Below, piece after piece: positions 33,813-47,600 of a stretch of 55,168 bases of DNA. The notes under the pieces are model-generated. The model was given only the letters and a program-made list of their open reading frames with translations, was not told where the DNA came from and searched no databases. How positions within the stretch are numbered: the stretch's first letter is position 1; every line of letters begins with the position of its first letter. Source of the DNA: Limnohabitans planktonicus II-D5 (GTDB taxonomy: Bacteria; Pseudomonadota; Gammaproteobacteria; Burkholderiales; Burkholderiaceae_C); NCBI RefSeq assembly GCF_001270065.2, contig NZ_LFYT02000029.1:1-55168 (forward strand), in the 5' to 3' direction. Position numbers and translations under genes: made by a program.

Positions 33813-34901
33813 TCACATCGCTGGATAGTCGATGTACCCCTCAGGCCCCGGCGCGTAAAAGGTGCTGGAGTTCGCTTTGACCAATGGGGCGTTGGCTTTG
33901 AGGCGTTGCACCAGGTCGGGGTTGGAGATGTAGGCGCGACCAAAGGCCACGGCGTCGGCGCGGCCAGAATCAATGGCGTCGATGGCCATGTCGCGGGTGT
34001 AGCCGTTGTTGGCGATGTAGGCGCCTTTGAAGGTTTGACGTGCCCAAGCAAAGTCAAAGCCTGGCAGATCACGCGGGCCACCAGTGGCGCCCTCGACAAA
34101 GTGGATGAAGGCGATGCCGCGTTGGCTGAGCGCTTCGACCAATGGGCCGAACACGGATTGCGGATTGCTCTCGGCCGAGTCGTTGGCGGGCGAGACGGGC
34201 GACAGGCGGATGCCGGTGCGGCCTGCGCCGATTTCGGCGGCCACAGCGTCCACAACTTCGAGTGCAAAGCGGATGCGGTTTTGGGGCGAGCCGCCATAGC
34301 CGTCGGTGCGCAAGTTGGTGCTCTCGCGCAAGAACTGGTCGATCAAATAGCCGTTGGCGCCATGGATTTCCACGCCGTCAAAACCGGCCCGGATGGCATT
34401 CGCCGCGCCTTGGCGGTATTGCTGGACAACTTGCTTGATTTCGTCCTCTGTCAAGGCGTGTGGCACGGGAGCGGGCACTTTGCCGTTGCGGCCGTAGGCC
34501 ATCACCTTGGCGGCCACGGCCGAGGGCGCGATGGGTTCAACGCCGCCAGTCAGGTCGGGGTGGCTGATGCGGCCCACATGCCAGATTTGCGCCACGATTT
34601 TGCCGCCCGCTGCATGCACGGCCTGGGTGATGGGTTTCCAGCCTTCAACCTGCGCATCCGAGTAAATGCCGGGTGTTGCCATATAGCCTTTGCCCCCGGG
34701 CGAAACCTGCGTGCCTTCGCTGATGATCAGGCCTGCGTTGCTGCGCTGGCGGTAGTACTCGATGTTCATGGCGCTGCCGGGAATGTCGCCCGCGGCTTCG
34801 TCAGCGCGGCAACGGGTTAGCGGGGCCATGACCACGCGGTTGGCCATCTCGATGTCGCCGATGCGGGTGGGTTGAAAAAGTTGGGCCAAGGTGTCGGTCA
34901 T
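33813..34901 (-). CDS. nemA: Old yellow enzyme family alkene reductase
   Basis: 362-residue FMN-dependent NAD(P)H oxidoreductase of the OYE family, close in pattern to E. coli NemA. Visible are ANRVVMAPLTRCRADEAAGD, EYYRQRSNAGLIISEGTQVS, the substrate-anchoring His180 and Asn183 in EIHGANGYLIDQFL, FAWARQTFKGAYIANNGY and DAVAFGRAYISNPDLVQRL. It reduces activated alkenes and often nitro-compounds or N-ethylmaleimide. It is monocistronic. It marks the return from the TA island to ordinary metabolic genes. Confidence 0.93.
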   Translation of the reverse strand: MTDTLAQLFQPTRIGDIEMANRVVMAPLTRCRADEAAGDIPGSAMNIEYYRQRSNAGLIISEGTQVSPGGKGYMATPGIYSDAQVEGWKPITQAVHAAGGKIVAQIWHVGRISHPDLTGGVEPIAPSAVAAKVMAYGRNGKVPAPVPHALTEDEIKQVVQQYRQGAANAIRAGFDGVEIHGANGYLIDQFLRESTNLRTDGYGGSPQNRIRFALEVVDAVAAEIGAGRTGIRLSPVSPANDSAESNPQSVFGPLVEALSQRGIAFIHFVEGATGGPRDLPGFDFAWARQTFKGAYIANNGYTRDMAIDAIDSGRADAVAFGRAYISNPDLVQRLKANAPLVKANSSTFYAPGPEGYIDYPAM

Positions 34902-35196
34902 GTGTGGGCTTGCTGATGCAAGGGGTTGGAGCGAATCTGCTGATTATGAGTGGTGATGAAAGCGCTTATCTGCACGAACACGACACATGACTACAGTCGG
35001 TGGTTTCAGCCCTGACTTAACGATCCGGCCCTGTGAAGTCTGCAGGGTGGCTTCAATCTTGCACCTTGTGGGCGCTAAGCCCTGCTGGCGATCAGACGCA
35101 TGTGGAGCACAGCCTTTTCGCTTGGCTGGCAAGCTCCCACAAAATCCTCCCAACGGGCAACACACGGCTCAGGGGTCTGTGCCTGAGCGGGCAAAC

Positions 35197-35575
35197 GTCG
35201 GACTCTTCGAGTGCCGACCTACGGACGCATGCTGTAGGTCGGAGGTCGCAGACCCCGACATGGGGCCTGCGCCGAAGCGGGCAAAAGTCGGACTCTTCGA
35301 GTGCCGACCTACGAAGAGTCGGACTCTGCGAGTGCCGACCTGCGATGCAGCTGTTTTTGTAGGTCGGTGGTCGAAGACCCCGACGTTGGCGTGCAAAGGG
35401 GCTCATGCCCAGGCAAGCGGTGTGGCTGATCGGGGAGTTGTCGGACTCTGCGAGTACCGACCTACGGTTCAGCTGTGTTTGTAGGTCGGTGGTCGAAGAC
35501 CCCGACGTTGGCGCGCCAGGGGCTCATGCCCAGGCAAGCGGTGTGGCTGATCGGGGAGTTGTCGGACTCTGCGAG
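35197..35575. repeat. Tandem and palindromic repeat block (GTAGGTCGG family)
   Basis: Copies of GTAGGTCGGTGGTCGAAGAC begin at 35235 (variant), 35359 and 35481, and copies of GTCGGACTCTKCGAG at 35197, 35287, 35314, 35443 and 35561. The last two large units are 122 bp apart and nearly identical. The two motifs end in complementary GTAGGTCGG/CCGACCTAC arms, so each unit can fold. This block occupies most of the 750-bp gap between the OYE gene and the giant gene; a weaker relative lies at about 34985-35015. No gene is supported here. Confidence 0.8.
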
Positions 35576-35653
35576 AGGACATGTCTCACACCTTTCAAAC
35601 TTCGGCATGCCGGATCAACAGGGTGCTTGCTAAAGGCTTGGTTGAGGGGTCGG

Positions 35654-38600
35654 CTAGACACCTGTTAGCAAAATGTCCGTGTCAAGGATCAGCAGGCCAT
35701 AGTTGGTGGTGGTGCCAGCCGCCGTGTTCGAGACGTTGTAGACGGTGTAAGTTTGCTGCCCGTTGAGCAGCGACTCCATGGTGATCAAGCCGTTGGCGTT
35801 GACGGTGGCGGTTTCGCTGGCGTCCAGCACGCCGTTGCCGTTGAAGTCAAAGCTCATGGTGCCGCTGGTCACCTTGGTGGTGGTGGCATTGAGCACACTC
35901 ATGTCCAGCGCATCTCCGGCGTTGCCGTCAATCACCAGCCGTGCCCTTGAATTCAGGTTGGCATTGGTGACATCGGTCACATCGCTCAGCTCCACAATGT
36001 CTTCGCGGGCCAGGCGCAAGGTGTTGTTGCCGGTGCCGGTCAGGTCAATGCGTTCCATGTTGACCCAGTTGTTGGTGCCCGTGAGGCTCAAATCCAGTGC
36101 GAGCCCGGCACCCTCAAACTTGATGATGTCTACCCCCGCGCCACCATCAATCGTGTCGGCGCTGGTGTCATTCATCCAGCTGTTGTCGTAGACGAACACA
36201 TCGCTGCCCAGTTCGCCTCGTGCGATGTTCGATCCTGCACCGATGATGATGGTGTCGTTGCCGACCACCGATCCGACTGTGCCTTCGCCACCGATGAGGG
36301 TGTCGTCGCCTGCGCTGCCGTCCATCCAGTCGCCGCCTGCACCGCCACTGATGAAATCGTTGCCTGCGCCACCATACAGGGTGTCAAGCCCATCGTCGGT
36401 GCTGCCGCCTTGCAGGGAGTCGTTGCCGCCCCCGGCGTCCATCCAGTCTGCACCTGTACCGCCGTCCATCGTGTCGTTGCCGCCAGCACCATAAGCCGTG
36501 TCATTGCCCGTGCCCAGCAGCATGGAGTCGTTGCCAAGCCCGGACAGTACCCAGTCGCTGCCCGCACCCGCAGAGACGGTGCTGCTGGCGTCTGACATGT
36601 AAATGGTGTCGTTGCCCGCAATGGTGTCGTTGATGGTGTCATCGCCCCACACCCTGTCTCCGCTGGTGGTGCCGCCGTTGCGCAGGTCAATGAAGTCATC
36701 GCCATAACCGCCCCAGACGGTTTCTGCCCCGGTGGAGCCTGTGCTCAAGATGATGTCGTTGCCCGCGCCGCCATGGATGGAGCCGGCGTACAGGCCCGTT
36801 TGCGTGATGCGGTCTTCTCCATCACCCCCCACCAGGGAGTTGTTGCTGCCTGACGAGTTGATGGTGTCGTTGCCCAGCCCGCCCCACAAGGTGCTGTTGG
36901 TGCTGGCGCTGTTGACCAAAATGTAGTCGTTGCCGTCGCCTGCAAGCACGCTGTTGGTGCCGCCGCCTGCATTGACCCAATCGTTGTCGGTGCCTGCATC
37001 GATGTAGTCATTGCCCACGCCGGTGATGATGGTGTCGTTGCCGGTGCCGGCCACCACAGTATTGGCCCCGTCGCCTACGCTGACCCAGTCGTTGTCGGTA
37101 CCTGCATCAATCCGGTCAGCGCCTGTGCCTGCACTGATCGAGTCATTGCCTGCACCCCCCGAGATGGTGTTGTTGCCGTTGCCCGCATCGACCGTGTCAT
37201 GACCTGCACCGGCCACCAGCGAGTCCGCGCCGGTCAGTGCAAAAACGATGTCGTTGCCATCGCCCAGATCGGCTTGCTGGCTGGTGCCATAAGAGCCACC
37301 CAGGTACACCGTGTCGTTGCCCGCACCCGAGATCACGGTGTCATCTGCCGAATCGCTCTTGCCCGCATCAATGAAGTCATTGCCCGAGCCGGTGATGACT
37401 CGGTCGCCGTTGTAAATGTAGAGCTGGCCTGTCACCACCACGTTGTTGCCATCGCCCGCATTGACATAGCTGTTGCGGTTAACGGGCTCTGTGTCGTTGG
37501 CGGTGCTGCCATTGAGGCCATAGCTGCCATAAATGGTGTCATCGCCTGAGCCGCTCACCACCGTGTCGGCAAAGCCGCCGCTGCTCACGCTGACGAAATT
37601 GTTGCCGCCGGTGATGCTGACCAGGTCGGTGCCCAGGCCCGTGTAGATCGTGTCGTTGCCAAGACCAGCAAAAAGCCTGTCATTGCCCGTGTCTGAGCCC
37701 GAGTCCACCCAGTTGTTGCCGTCGCCTGCATAAACATAGTCGGCACCGGCGCCCGTCATGAAGCGTTCATCGGCCAGCGTCCCCCAGACGGTGTCAGCGG
37801 CAGATCCCGTCAGGATGTTTTCAAAGCCCCGGATGAAATCGGTGTTGTAGTTGGATTGAGCCGCCACGGTGACCGCCTGGAAGGTGGTTGATGCTGCATT
37901 GAGACTGACGGCCACTGCCTCCGTCGCGCCGAAATAGGAGATCCAGTCGTTGCCCTCGCCACCATCGACGGTGTCACGGTCCTGGTTGTTGCTGTTGTTG
38001 CCCAGGCCCCCCGGGTTCACCGTGTCGTTGCCTGCGCCCGCAAACACCGAGTCACCGCCCAAGCCCGTCCAGATGCTGTCATTGCCGTTGCCGGTGATGA
38101 CGGTTTCGGCCCAGTTCAGGTTGTTGCCCACGCTGCTGGTTGGGTAATTGGAATAGGGGTTGTAGACCACATTGCCGTTGCCGAACCTGAGCACATCCAT
38201 TTGGGTGACAAAGTCAGTGCCGTTGAAGGCATCGGTGACCAGTGAGAAGTCGACCGAGCCTGTGCCTGAGCGACCGATGGCACTGACCGTGCCTTTGTAG
38301 GCGCTCATGTCCAGGGTGTCGTTGGTGCCTGCGACCGCATCACCGCCGCTGTAGGTGTCGTTGCCGCTTTCCAGATAGAACAGCACTGAGCCGGTGCCGC
38401 CATGCATGGAGTCATTGCCTGACCCCCCAACCAGGGTGTCGCTGCCGTTGACCGCAGACAACACGTCATTGCCCGCATTGCCCATCAAAAAGTTGTTGAT
38501 CGAGTCACCGAGAATCGTGTCAGAGCCAGAGCCGCCTGCAATGTTTTCAATGCCGTTGAGCGTATCCGGTCCGTCCGTGCCAGCGCTCACCGTGGTATTG

Positions 38601-41600
38601 GCCCCCACCGTCGAGTTGAGTGTGACCCTGATGCCCGAGACGTTGGTGCTGTAGTCTGCCCAGTCGTTGCCTGCGCCGCCCGAGATCGAGTCAGCGCCGC
38701 TGCCGCCGGTGAGCGTGTCATCGCCCGAATCACCAAACAAGGTGTCATTGCCCCCTGCGCCCATGAGCCAGTTGGCCGTGACGTTGCCGACCAGGCTGTC
38801 GCTGCCTGCGCTGCCAAGCACGTTTTCAATGTTCACGAGCGTGTCATTGCCTGCCGCGCCGCTGGTGGTGCCCGCGAGCATGTTCACGGTCACCCCCGTG
38901 GAGGGGTCGCCATTGTTGGCGGTGTACTCGGCCCAGTCCAAACCGGCACCGCCATTGAGGGAGTCATTGCCCGAACCACCGATCAAGGTGTCATCGCCCT
39001 TGGCGCTGTCCAGGGTTTCATTGCCAGCACGTCCATTGACGCGGTCGGCTTCGTCGGTGCCGATCCACAAGGGGTCGGTCGCTTCGGTGAGCACGGTGGT
39101 GTAGATGACGCTGATGCCTTGCTGCAGCGCCATGGTGTCATTGCCGCCCACCACGCTGTTGCTGTAGAGGCGATAGGTGTTGCCGCCAATCACAGTGGTG
39201 TCGGCCAAGCCGTCCTTGTTCACGTCAATGCCGCCAAAACCGTCGGGCAAATAGGCCTTGCCATTGGTGCCGTCCACGCGCAGCAAGGAGGCCTGCCCCA
39301 CCAGCCCGGTGATGCGGTCAATGTTCAGCGAGTCTGAGCCCATGATCAACTGGTTCAGGCCGCTGCCCATGTCAATGACTTCTATGCCGCTGATGGCCCC
39401 CAATTCACGGGGTGCATCGACTTGGGCACTGGCTTGGGACAGGTCAAAAACCGTGCCATAAGCCGATGCCAGGCTCAAGGTGTCGATGCCACTGCCACCC
39501 TGAATGGTGGTGCCCGTGAAATCGGTGCCGATGTCCAGCAATGACACCAAATCGTCGCCATCGCCGGCCAACAAAATGCCCTGCCCGCTGACCGTGAGCA
39601 CGTCGTCCCCGGTGCCTGCATCCACCAAGGCCGTGCTGTCCTGGCCGATCATGAACACCGTGTCATTGCCGCCACCGGCCAGCAAGGTGTCGTTGCCACC
39701 ACCGCCAATGATGCTGTTGGCATTGGCGTCACCGCCCAGTCGGTCATTGAAGGTGGTGCCAAAGAGGTTTTCAATGCCACTGAGTGAGTCTGTGCCAATG
39801 GCCAATGTGGCGCGTCCTGCGCTCAAATCCACCTGCACGCCACTGATGGCCGTGATGTGCCCATAACTGGCCCAGTCGGAGCCGTCACCGCCTTGCAGGT
39901 TGGCACCACCAAAACCCAGCAAGGTGTCATCGCCCAGACCGGCCATCAAGGTGTCATTGCCGCCAAAGCCGTACAAGGAGTCAGCGCCATCGCCGCCCGA
40001 CAACATGTTGGCAGCCGCATCGCCTTGCATCACGTCGTTGAAGCTGGTGCCCAGCACATTCGGAATGTTGGTGATTGTGTCTGTGCCGCCACTGAAGTCG
40101 GTGGCCAGCGTGACCGACAGGTTGACCTGCACCGCACCCGCATCGCGGCTGAAATCGGCCCAGTCCTGGCCGCCTGCGGTGCCATCCATGCGGTCACTGC
40201 CTGCGCCGCCATACAAAGTGTCGTCGCCCAGGCCGCCGGTCAAGGTGTCGTCACCCTCGTCGCCTTGCAAGCTGTCGTTGCCTGCACCGCCCGCGAAGCT
40301 GTCACTGCCATTGCCGCCGATCAAGATGTTGGCGTTCAAGTCACCTGTCAAAGTGTCTGCAAACGATGTGCCGACCATGTTTTCCATGTTGCTGATCACA
40401 TCGGTGGCACCTGTGCCATCGGTGATGTTGGCAGCTGTGGCACCGTTCAGGGTGCCTGACAAGCCCGCCGTGGTTCCCTGGCTGAAGTCGATCCAGTCCG
40501 AGCCCTCACCGGCGTCGATGGTGTCCGCCCCAGCGCTGTTGATGACGGTGTCGCTGCCGTCTCCCAGCACCATCGAGTCGGTGCCTGCGCCACCGTCAAA
40601 CACGTTGGCCCCGGCCGTGCCCACCAGGGTGTCTGCACCTGAGCCTGTGATGATGTTTTCAAAGCCATCGATCTTGTCGCTGATCACGGCGGCATCGGTG
40701 CCCGTGGCCAGTCCGGTGTTCAGATTCACGTTGACGGCCGTGGTGATGCCTTCATAGCTGATGGTGTCGTTGCCCAGTTTGCCGAAAATATCGTCGTCGA
40801 TGCCTAGCCCTCGGCTGATGCCGCTGATCAGGTCGTTGCCGTCGGTGCCGTTCAAGGCCCAGCGAATGGCGATGGCGTTGTTGTCGCCCAGGTTGGTGCC
40901 GATGGGCACCTGCGCATCGCTGGTGGTGTTGCCTGCCAAATCGGTCAGTCGCACGTTCTGGAAGGTGTCCACCGTCAGGTCGGTGGTCGATTCACCAGCG
41001 CCCACCACGTAGCTGCCGCTCAGTTGCGAGCCATTGGCCAGGGCCGTGAGCGTGACCTGTGCGCCCGTGTTGAGGTTGACCACCACGAAGGAGCCTGTTT
41101 GCACCGGCTCACTCAGATCCATCAGGATGTCGATGGTGTTACCCAGGGTCGCACCGGTGGTGTACTGGATGGACGTGCTGTAAATGTTGGACACCGTCGC
41201 TGGCGTCGTGTCCAGCGTGAAGGTGCGCGAGACCACCGGACTGACGTTGCCAAAGCTGTCGCGGGCCCTGATCTTGAGGTTGTACACCCCATCCACCGTC
41301 GGGGCGGTGTAGCTGCTGATCCAGCCGGCATTGTCCAGGTTGTATTCGACCGTGCCCCCGGCTTCCAGGTTGTCCACAAACACGCGCACATCGTTGGTCA
41401 AACTGTCGCTGACGCTGCTGCCTGAGTCGCAAAACAGATTCAACGCAGGGGGGACGCCCGAGGTGTCGAGTGTGAAATTCAGGGCGCTCACGGCACTGGT
41501 GTTGCCGGTGAAGTCCATCTGGCGCACCCACACATCGTTGGTGCCATCGCGGGCCGCGAACGTGGATGTCCAGGTGTTGCCCGAGTCGGTGCTGTACTGG

Positions 41601-44600
41601 ATCAGAGCCAGGTTTTCTGAGCCAGATACGGCAATGCGGCCATCGTTGGTCAGCAAGTCTGCGGGCGTGCCTGCATCGCACACCAGCGTCACATTGGGGG
41701 CCGCTGGGGCCGTGGTGTCCAGGGTGAACACCAGTGGGCTCGTGGTGGCCGTGTTGGCCACGGCATCCGAGACGACCTGGCGCACCTGATAAGTGCCGTC
41801 CATCACAGGCGAGAAGGTGGGCTTGAGCACACTCCAGCTGTTGCCTGCATCGGTGCTGTACTGATAGAGCACGGTGTATCCCACACCGTAAGTGACGCTC
41901 GAGCGCACCTGGCCCACATTGGTGATGCGGTCGGAGGTGTAGCTGGCGCTGCGCCCACTGTCGGTCACCAGACTCAGTGTGCCCACGGCGGGTGGCGTGT
42001 TGATGAGGGTGAAGTCCAGCGCGCTCACGCTGGTGTTGCCCGCCTTGTCGGTGGTGCGCACCTCCACCACATAGTCGCCATTGCTGCTGGGCGGCAAATA
42101 CGAGCTGGCCCAGTCACGCACCAAGGTCTGGTCGGCCAGACTCACGCGGTAGCTGAGCGTGGCGCCAATTTCTGCGCTGCCCACGGTGATGTCGGAAAGA
42201 CTGCTGATGCGGTCCGTGCCAGAGATGCCGCTGTCGCAGGTCAGGCTGATGGGCGTTTCCAGCAGTTGTGTGTCGAGTGTGAACTGCAAGGTGTTGCTGG
42301 TGCCCACATTGCCAGCACCGTCGAGCACGCGGATGGTGACTTTGTTCAGGCCATCCACGGCAAAGAAGGTGTTGCTCCAGGTCAGGCCTGCATCACTGGA
42401 GTAGCTCACTTGGTCGGTGGGCAAAACGCCGGTGGTGGTGATGCTCTTGTCGCGGGTGTAGAAGTCGCTGGCGCTGGTGCCCGAATCACAGCTCAAGGCA
42501 ATGCTGGGGGAGGGGGCCACGGTGTCGAAGGTGAAGACCAGGGGTTCAGACACATTGACATTGCCTGCCGTGTCCGTGACGCGTGCCATCACCGTGTTGG
42601 CACCCTGCACGGGCGCAAACGTGGCGTTCCACAGCGTGCCATTGGTGCTGTATTCAATGCGCGCATCGGCATCGAGGTTGAAGGTCTGAATGCTCGCTTG
42701 CGAGCTGATGTTGTCGCCTTGGCTGCCGCTGTCGCACACCAAGGCCAAGCTGGGTTTGCTCAGCTGCGTGTCCAGCGTGAAGCTCAGGCTGCTGGGCGTG
42801 CCCGCGTTGCCTGCGGCATCCACAGCCCGTGTGTAGACGGTGTTGCTGCCTTCACCGGCGGCAAAGGTGGTGCCCCACTGCGCACCGTTGGTGCTGTACT
42901 GCAAGACCAGGCCGCTTTCAATGGTGCTGATGCTCAGGGCCGCTTGGCTGGTGATTTTGTCTGTGCCGCTGCTGCCGGTGTCACACACCAGGGCCAGCGC
43001 CGAGGTGTCGGGGCCGGTGCTGTCCAGGGTGAAGCTGAAATCGGTCGCCGCGCCAATGTTGCCCGCCGTGTCGGTGACCCGCACCTTGATGCTGTTGCTG
43101 CCTTCGACCGCTGTGAAGGTGGTGCTCCAGCTGCTGCCGTTGGTGCTGTACTCGACCACGCCGCTGATTTCGGCGCTGCTGACCATGAAGCCCGGGTTGG
43201 CTGTCAGGCGGTCGGTGCCACTGACGCCGCTGTCACACACCAGGCTCACGGTGGGGGCCACGGGGGCCGTGGTGTCGAGGGTGAAGGTCAGGCTGCCCGC
43301 CGGGCTGACGTTGCCCGCTTTGTCGGTGATGCGTGCAAACACACTGTTGACGCCTTCAGTGGCCACAAAAGTGGGGCCCCAGACGATGCCGTTGCTGCTG
43401 TATTCCAGCAAGCTACCGGCCTCGGCGCTGACGTTGATCAGGCTTTCGTGCGTGGTCCGGTCGTTGCTGCTGGCACCTGTGTCATTGGCCAGGGCCAGCA
43501 CAGGGGCGCTCGCAGACGTGCTGTCAAAGGTGAAGCCGTAATCTTGCAGGCGCTGGTTGCCTGCGGCATCGGTCACGCGGATCTTGATGCTGTTGTTGCC
43601 CTCGGTGGCACTGAAAGTGTTGCTCCAGCTGGTGCCTGCCGTGCCAAAGTTGGTGCTGAACTCGACGGTGGCGCCGGTTTCAATGCCACTCAGACTCAGG
43701 CGTCCATCCTGGCTGATCTTGTCGGCGCTGTTGGTGCCACTGTCACACATCAGGGCCACGCTGAACGATGCCATCTGGCTGTCGAGCGTGAAATTCAAGG
43801 TGTTGGAGGTGGCCACATTGCCCGCGCCATCGGTGGCGCGCACGGTGACCGTGTTGGCACCTTCCCCGGCGGTGAAGGTGGTGAACCAGGTTTGCCCGCT
43901 GTCGGTGCTGTATTCCAGCAAGGTGCCGCTTTCGGCACTCACGCTGAGTGCGCCGACACTGCTGACCTTGTCGCTGCCGCTGCTGCCGGTGTCGCTCGCC
44001 ATGGCCACGGTGGGCGAAGCGATGCTCTTGTCGATGACCAGTGCCAGCGTCTGTGCAGGACTGGTGTTGCCTGCGCTGTCGATGGCCACCACGGTGACGT
44101 TGCCGCTGGCAATGCTTTGCGTGGGCGTGACGGACCAGGTGCCATTGGCGCCCACGGTGGTGGACATGAACTCGCCCGTGCCGGGGAAGCTGACCTGAAT
44201 GATGTCGCCTGCCGTGCCGTTGCCGCTCACGGTGGGCGTGTCGTCGTTGCTCAGGTTGTCGCTCAGGTTGCCGGTGTTGCTGCTGTCGTCCAGGCGCACG
44301 GTGAACACGGGTGCCTGGGTGTCGATGGCATAGCTGGCCGAAGCGCCCGCGCCGCTGTTGCCCGACTCGTCGGTGTAGCTGCCCGCCAGGCTGATCAGGT
44401 TGCTGGCGGCCGAGGTGTTGGCTTGCGGCGTGAAGGTGGCGGTCCAGGTCAGGCCGTCGGCGCTGGCCACGAACTCGGTCAGGCTGCCATGGGGTGCAGT
44501 GACATCGGTTTTGCTGAAGTCCAGCACTTTTTCACTGAAGGTGATGCTGACGGTGGCTGTTTCACCGGACTTCAAGGCGCTGTCGCTCAGGGCGATGGTG

Positions 44601-47600
44601 GCCGTGGGCGCTTTCAGGTCGATGGCGTAGTTGCCGCTTTGTGTGCCTGAGCCTTGGTTGCCTGCCAGGTCGGCATAGCTGTTGGCCAGGCTGATCACAT
44701 TGCTCGCATCGGCGGTGCCGGGTGTCGGCGTGAACGTGGCCACCCAGGTCTTGCCGCCGTCGGTGCTGACCAGTGTGTCCAATGTGCCGTTTTCCACCGT
44801 GACATCGCTGTTGCCAAATCCCGAGACCTTTTCGCTGAAGCTGATGGTCACTTGCGCCGTGTCGCCTGCCAGCAAGCGGGTTTTGTTGAGCACGACGGTG
44901 GCTGTGGGGCCTTGTGTGTCCAGTGCGTAATTGGCGCTGGCGGCCACGCCACCCACATTGCCCGCCAGATCGGCGTAGGTGCCCCCGTTGACGCTGATCG
45001 TATTGGTGCTGCGTTCGACGCCTTGGGCCGCTGTGAACATGCCGATCCAGGTTTTGCCGCCGTCGCTGCTGGACAAGGGACTCAAGTCACCGCTTTGGGT
45101 GGTGACATCGGCGTTGCTGAAGTCCTTGACGGCTTCGCTGAACGTGATGGTCACTGTGGCGCTTTGCCCAGCGGTGAAACTGTTGACTGCAGCGCCATGG
45201 CTGTCCTTGAGGGTGATGGTGGCGCTGGCCGCCTGCGTGTCGATCTGGTAGTTGCCGCTGGCCCCGGCTGTGCCGGTATTGCCTGCTGCATCGCTGTAGC
45301 TGCTGGCCAGGGAGATGACGTTGGTCGTCGATTCGACGTTGACGTTGGGCGTGTAGGTGGCCGTCCAGGTCTTGCCGCCATCGGCGCTGGTCAGGGTGCC
45401 CAGACTGCCGTTGACGACCTGTACATCGGCGTTTCCAAAGCCTTGGACCACTTCATTGAAGCTAATGGTCACGACCGTGCTGTCACCGGCCTTGAGGCTT
45501 TCGTTGCCCAGTTTGATGGTCGCTGTCGTGGCCAGGGTATCGAGTTGGTAGTTGGCGGTTTGCGCTGCAGTGCCAGTGTTGCCCGCCACATCGGTGTAGG
45601 TGGCCAGCAGGCGCACCACGTTGCTGGTGTCTTCAATGCCTGCGGTCGGGGTGAGGGTGGCGGTCCAGGTTTTCCCGCCATCGCTGGTGTTCAGGCCGCT
45701 GAGCACGGCGTTCTCGGCGCTCAGGTCACTCAGGTCAAAGCCCGTGACCTTTTCGCTGAAGCTGATGGACAAGGTGGCTGTCTCGCCCACCTTGAGGCTG
45801 CTCTTGTCCAGCACGATGCTTTGCACCGTGGGCACCGACGTGTCCACGCTGTAGCTGCGGCTGGCCTGCACGGTGGCGGTGTTGCCTGCCAGGTCAGAAG
45901 CCACCAGCCTCAAGGCCACGGTGGCGTCCGGGTCTGTCGTCAGGTCGGTGGTGGCCACATCCAGGCTGTACTGGCCCACGGTGTCCACCGTGGTGCTGTA
46001 GTTCACACCATTGAGCACCACCTGGATCAGGTCGCCCTGGCGTGCGTTGGTGGTGGCACCGCTGATTTTGCTGGTGGCATTGGCCGCATCGGCCGGGCCC
46101 ACCGCATCGTCGCCGGTGATGGGGTTGATGCTGAGCGTGGGCGTTGGCGCCGTGGTGTCGAGCGTGAAGTTGAGCGTGCTGATGGCGCTCACATTGCCTG
46201 CGCCATCGGTTTGGCGCACGCGCACGCTGTTCACACCCTCGGTGGCCACAAAGGTGGTGCCCCAGGTGCTGCCATCGGTGCTGTACTGCACGCTGGCGTC
46301 GGCGTCCACACCGCTGACCACCAGGGTGCCCTGGCTGGAGACCTTGTCGCTGGTGCTGGTGCCGCTGTCGCACGTCAGGCTGGGGCTGAGGGTGCTGACG
46401 CTCTTGTCCATCACCAGGTTGAAGGTGGCCGTGCTGGTGGCACCGCTGTTGGGGCGGGTGTAGAGCACGCTGACTTCGCCTGAAGTCACGGCCTTGCCTG
46501 CGGTCACCGACCACATGCCGTTGATGTCCACCGTGGCTTGCAGCACTTCGGCACTGCCGCCATCCACCGGCGCTGGCAGGGTCACCTGCACGGTGGCACC
46601 TGTTTCGCCCGATCCGCTGATGGTGGGCGTGTCGTCGTTGGTGAGGTTGTCTTTCAAGCTGCCGCTGTTGCTGGCGTTGTCCAGGCGCGCCGTGAAGGTG
46701 CCTGCTTGGGTGTTGAGTGTGAAGACCAGTGCGTCGGATGAGGCCAGGTTGCCAGCGGCATCGCTGACCTGTGCGAAGACGGTGTTGCTGCCTTCCACGG
46801 CTGCAAACGTGGTGCTCCAGCTGATGCCGTCGCGGCTGTAGAGCACGGTGGCGTCAGGGTCGGTCTGCGTCAAAGTGATCGCGCCGTTGGTGGTGATCAG
46901 GTCGATCGGCGTGCCGGTGTCACACACCAGGCTCACCACAGGTTTGCTCAGGGTCTTGTCCAGGGTGAAGTTCAGCGTGCTGGCGGCGCTGACGTTGCCC
47001 GCTGCATCCACCACGCGGGTCTGCACGGCGTTGCTGCCTTCACTGGCGGCCCAGGTGTTGGCCCACACCTTGCCGTCGGTGCTGTACTGGAAGCTCGCCC
47101 CTTGCTCCAGGGTGGACAAACTCAGAGTGCCCTCACGGGTGATCTTGTCGCTGGCACTGGTGCCGCTGTCGCAGACCAGGCTCATGCCTGGTGCAGAGGG
47201 CACGGTGGTGTCGAGCGTGAAGCTGAAATCGGTGGCCGCACTCACATTGCCTGCGGCATCGCTCACCCGCACCTTGAGCGTGTTCAGGCCTTCGCTGGCG
47301 CTGAAGGTGCCCGACCAGGTGCTGCCGTTGGTGCTGTATTCGATCAGTCCACCCGATTCGCTGGTGGTGACGTTCAGGGTGCTGGTGTTGCTGAGCTTGT
47401 CGGTGGCACTGCTGCCGCTGTCGCACAGCAAGGCCACGACCGGCGCTGTGGGTGCGCTGGTGTCCAGGGTGAAGCTCAGGTTGCCGATGGGGCTGACATG
47501 GCCTGCCTTGTCACTGGCGCGGGCAAAGACGTTGTTGATGCCCTCGACCGCCGCAAAGGTGGTGCCCCACACGCTGCCGTTGGTGCTGTACTGCAAGGTG

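Noticed and set aside
35197..35575. CRISPR array
   Set aside because: The repeats are palindromic with irregular spacing, variable length and related spacer sequence, and no cas genes are present.
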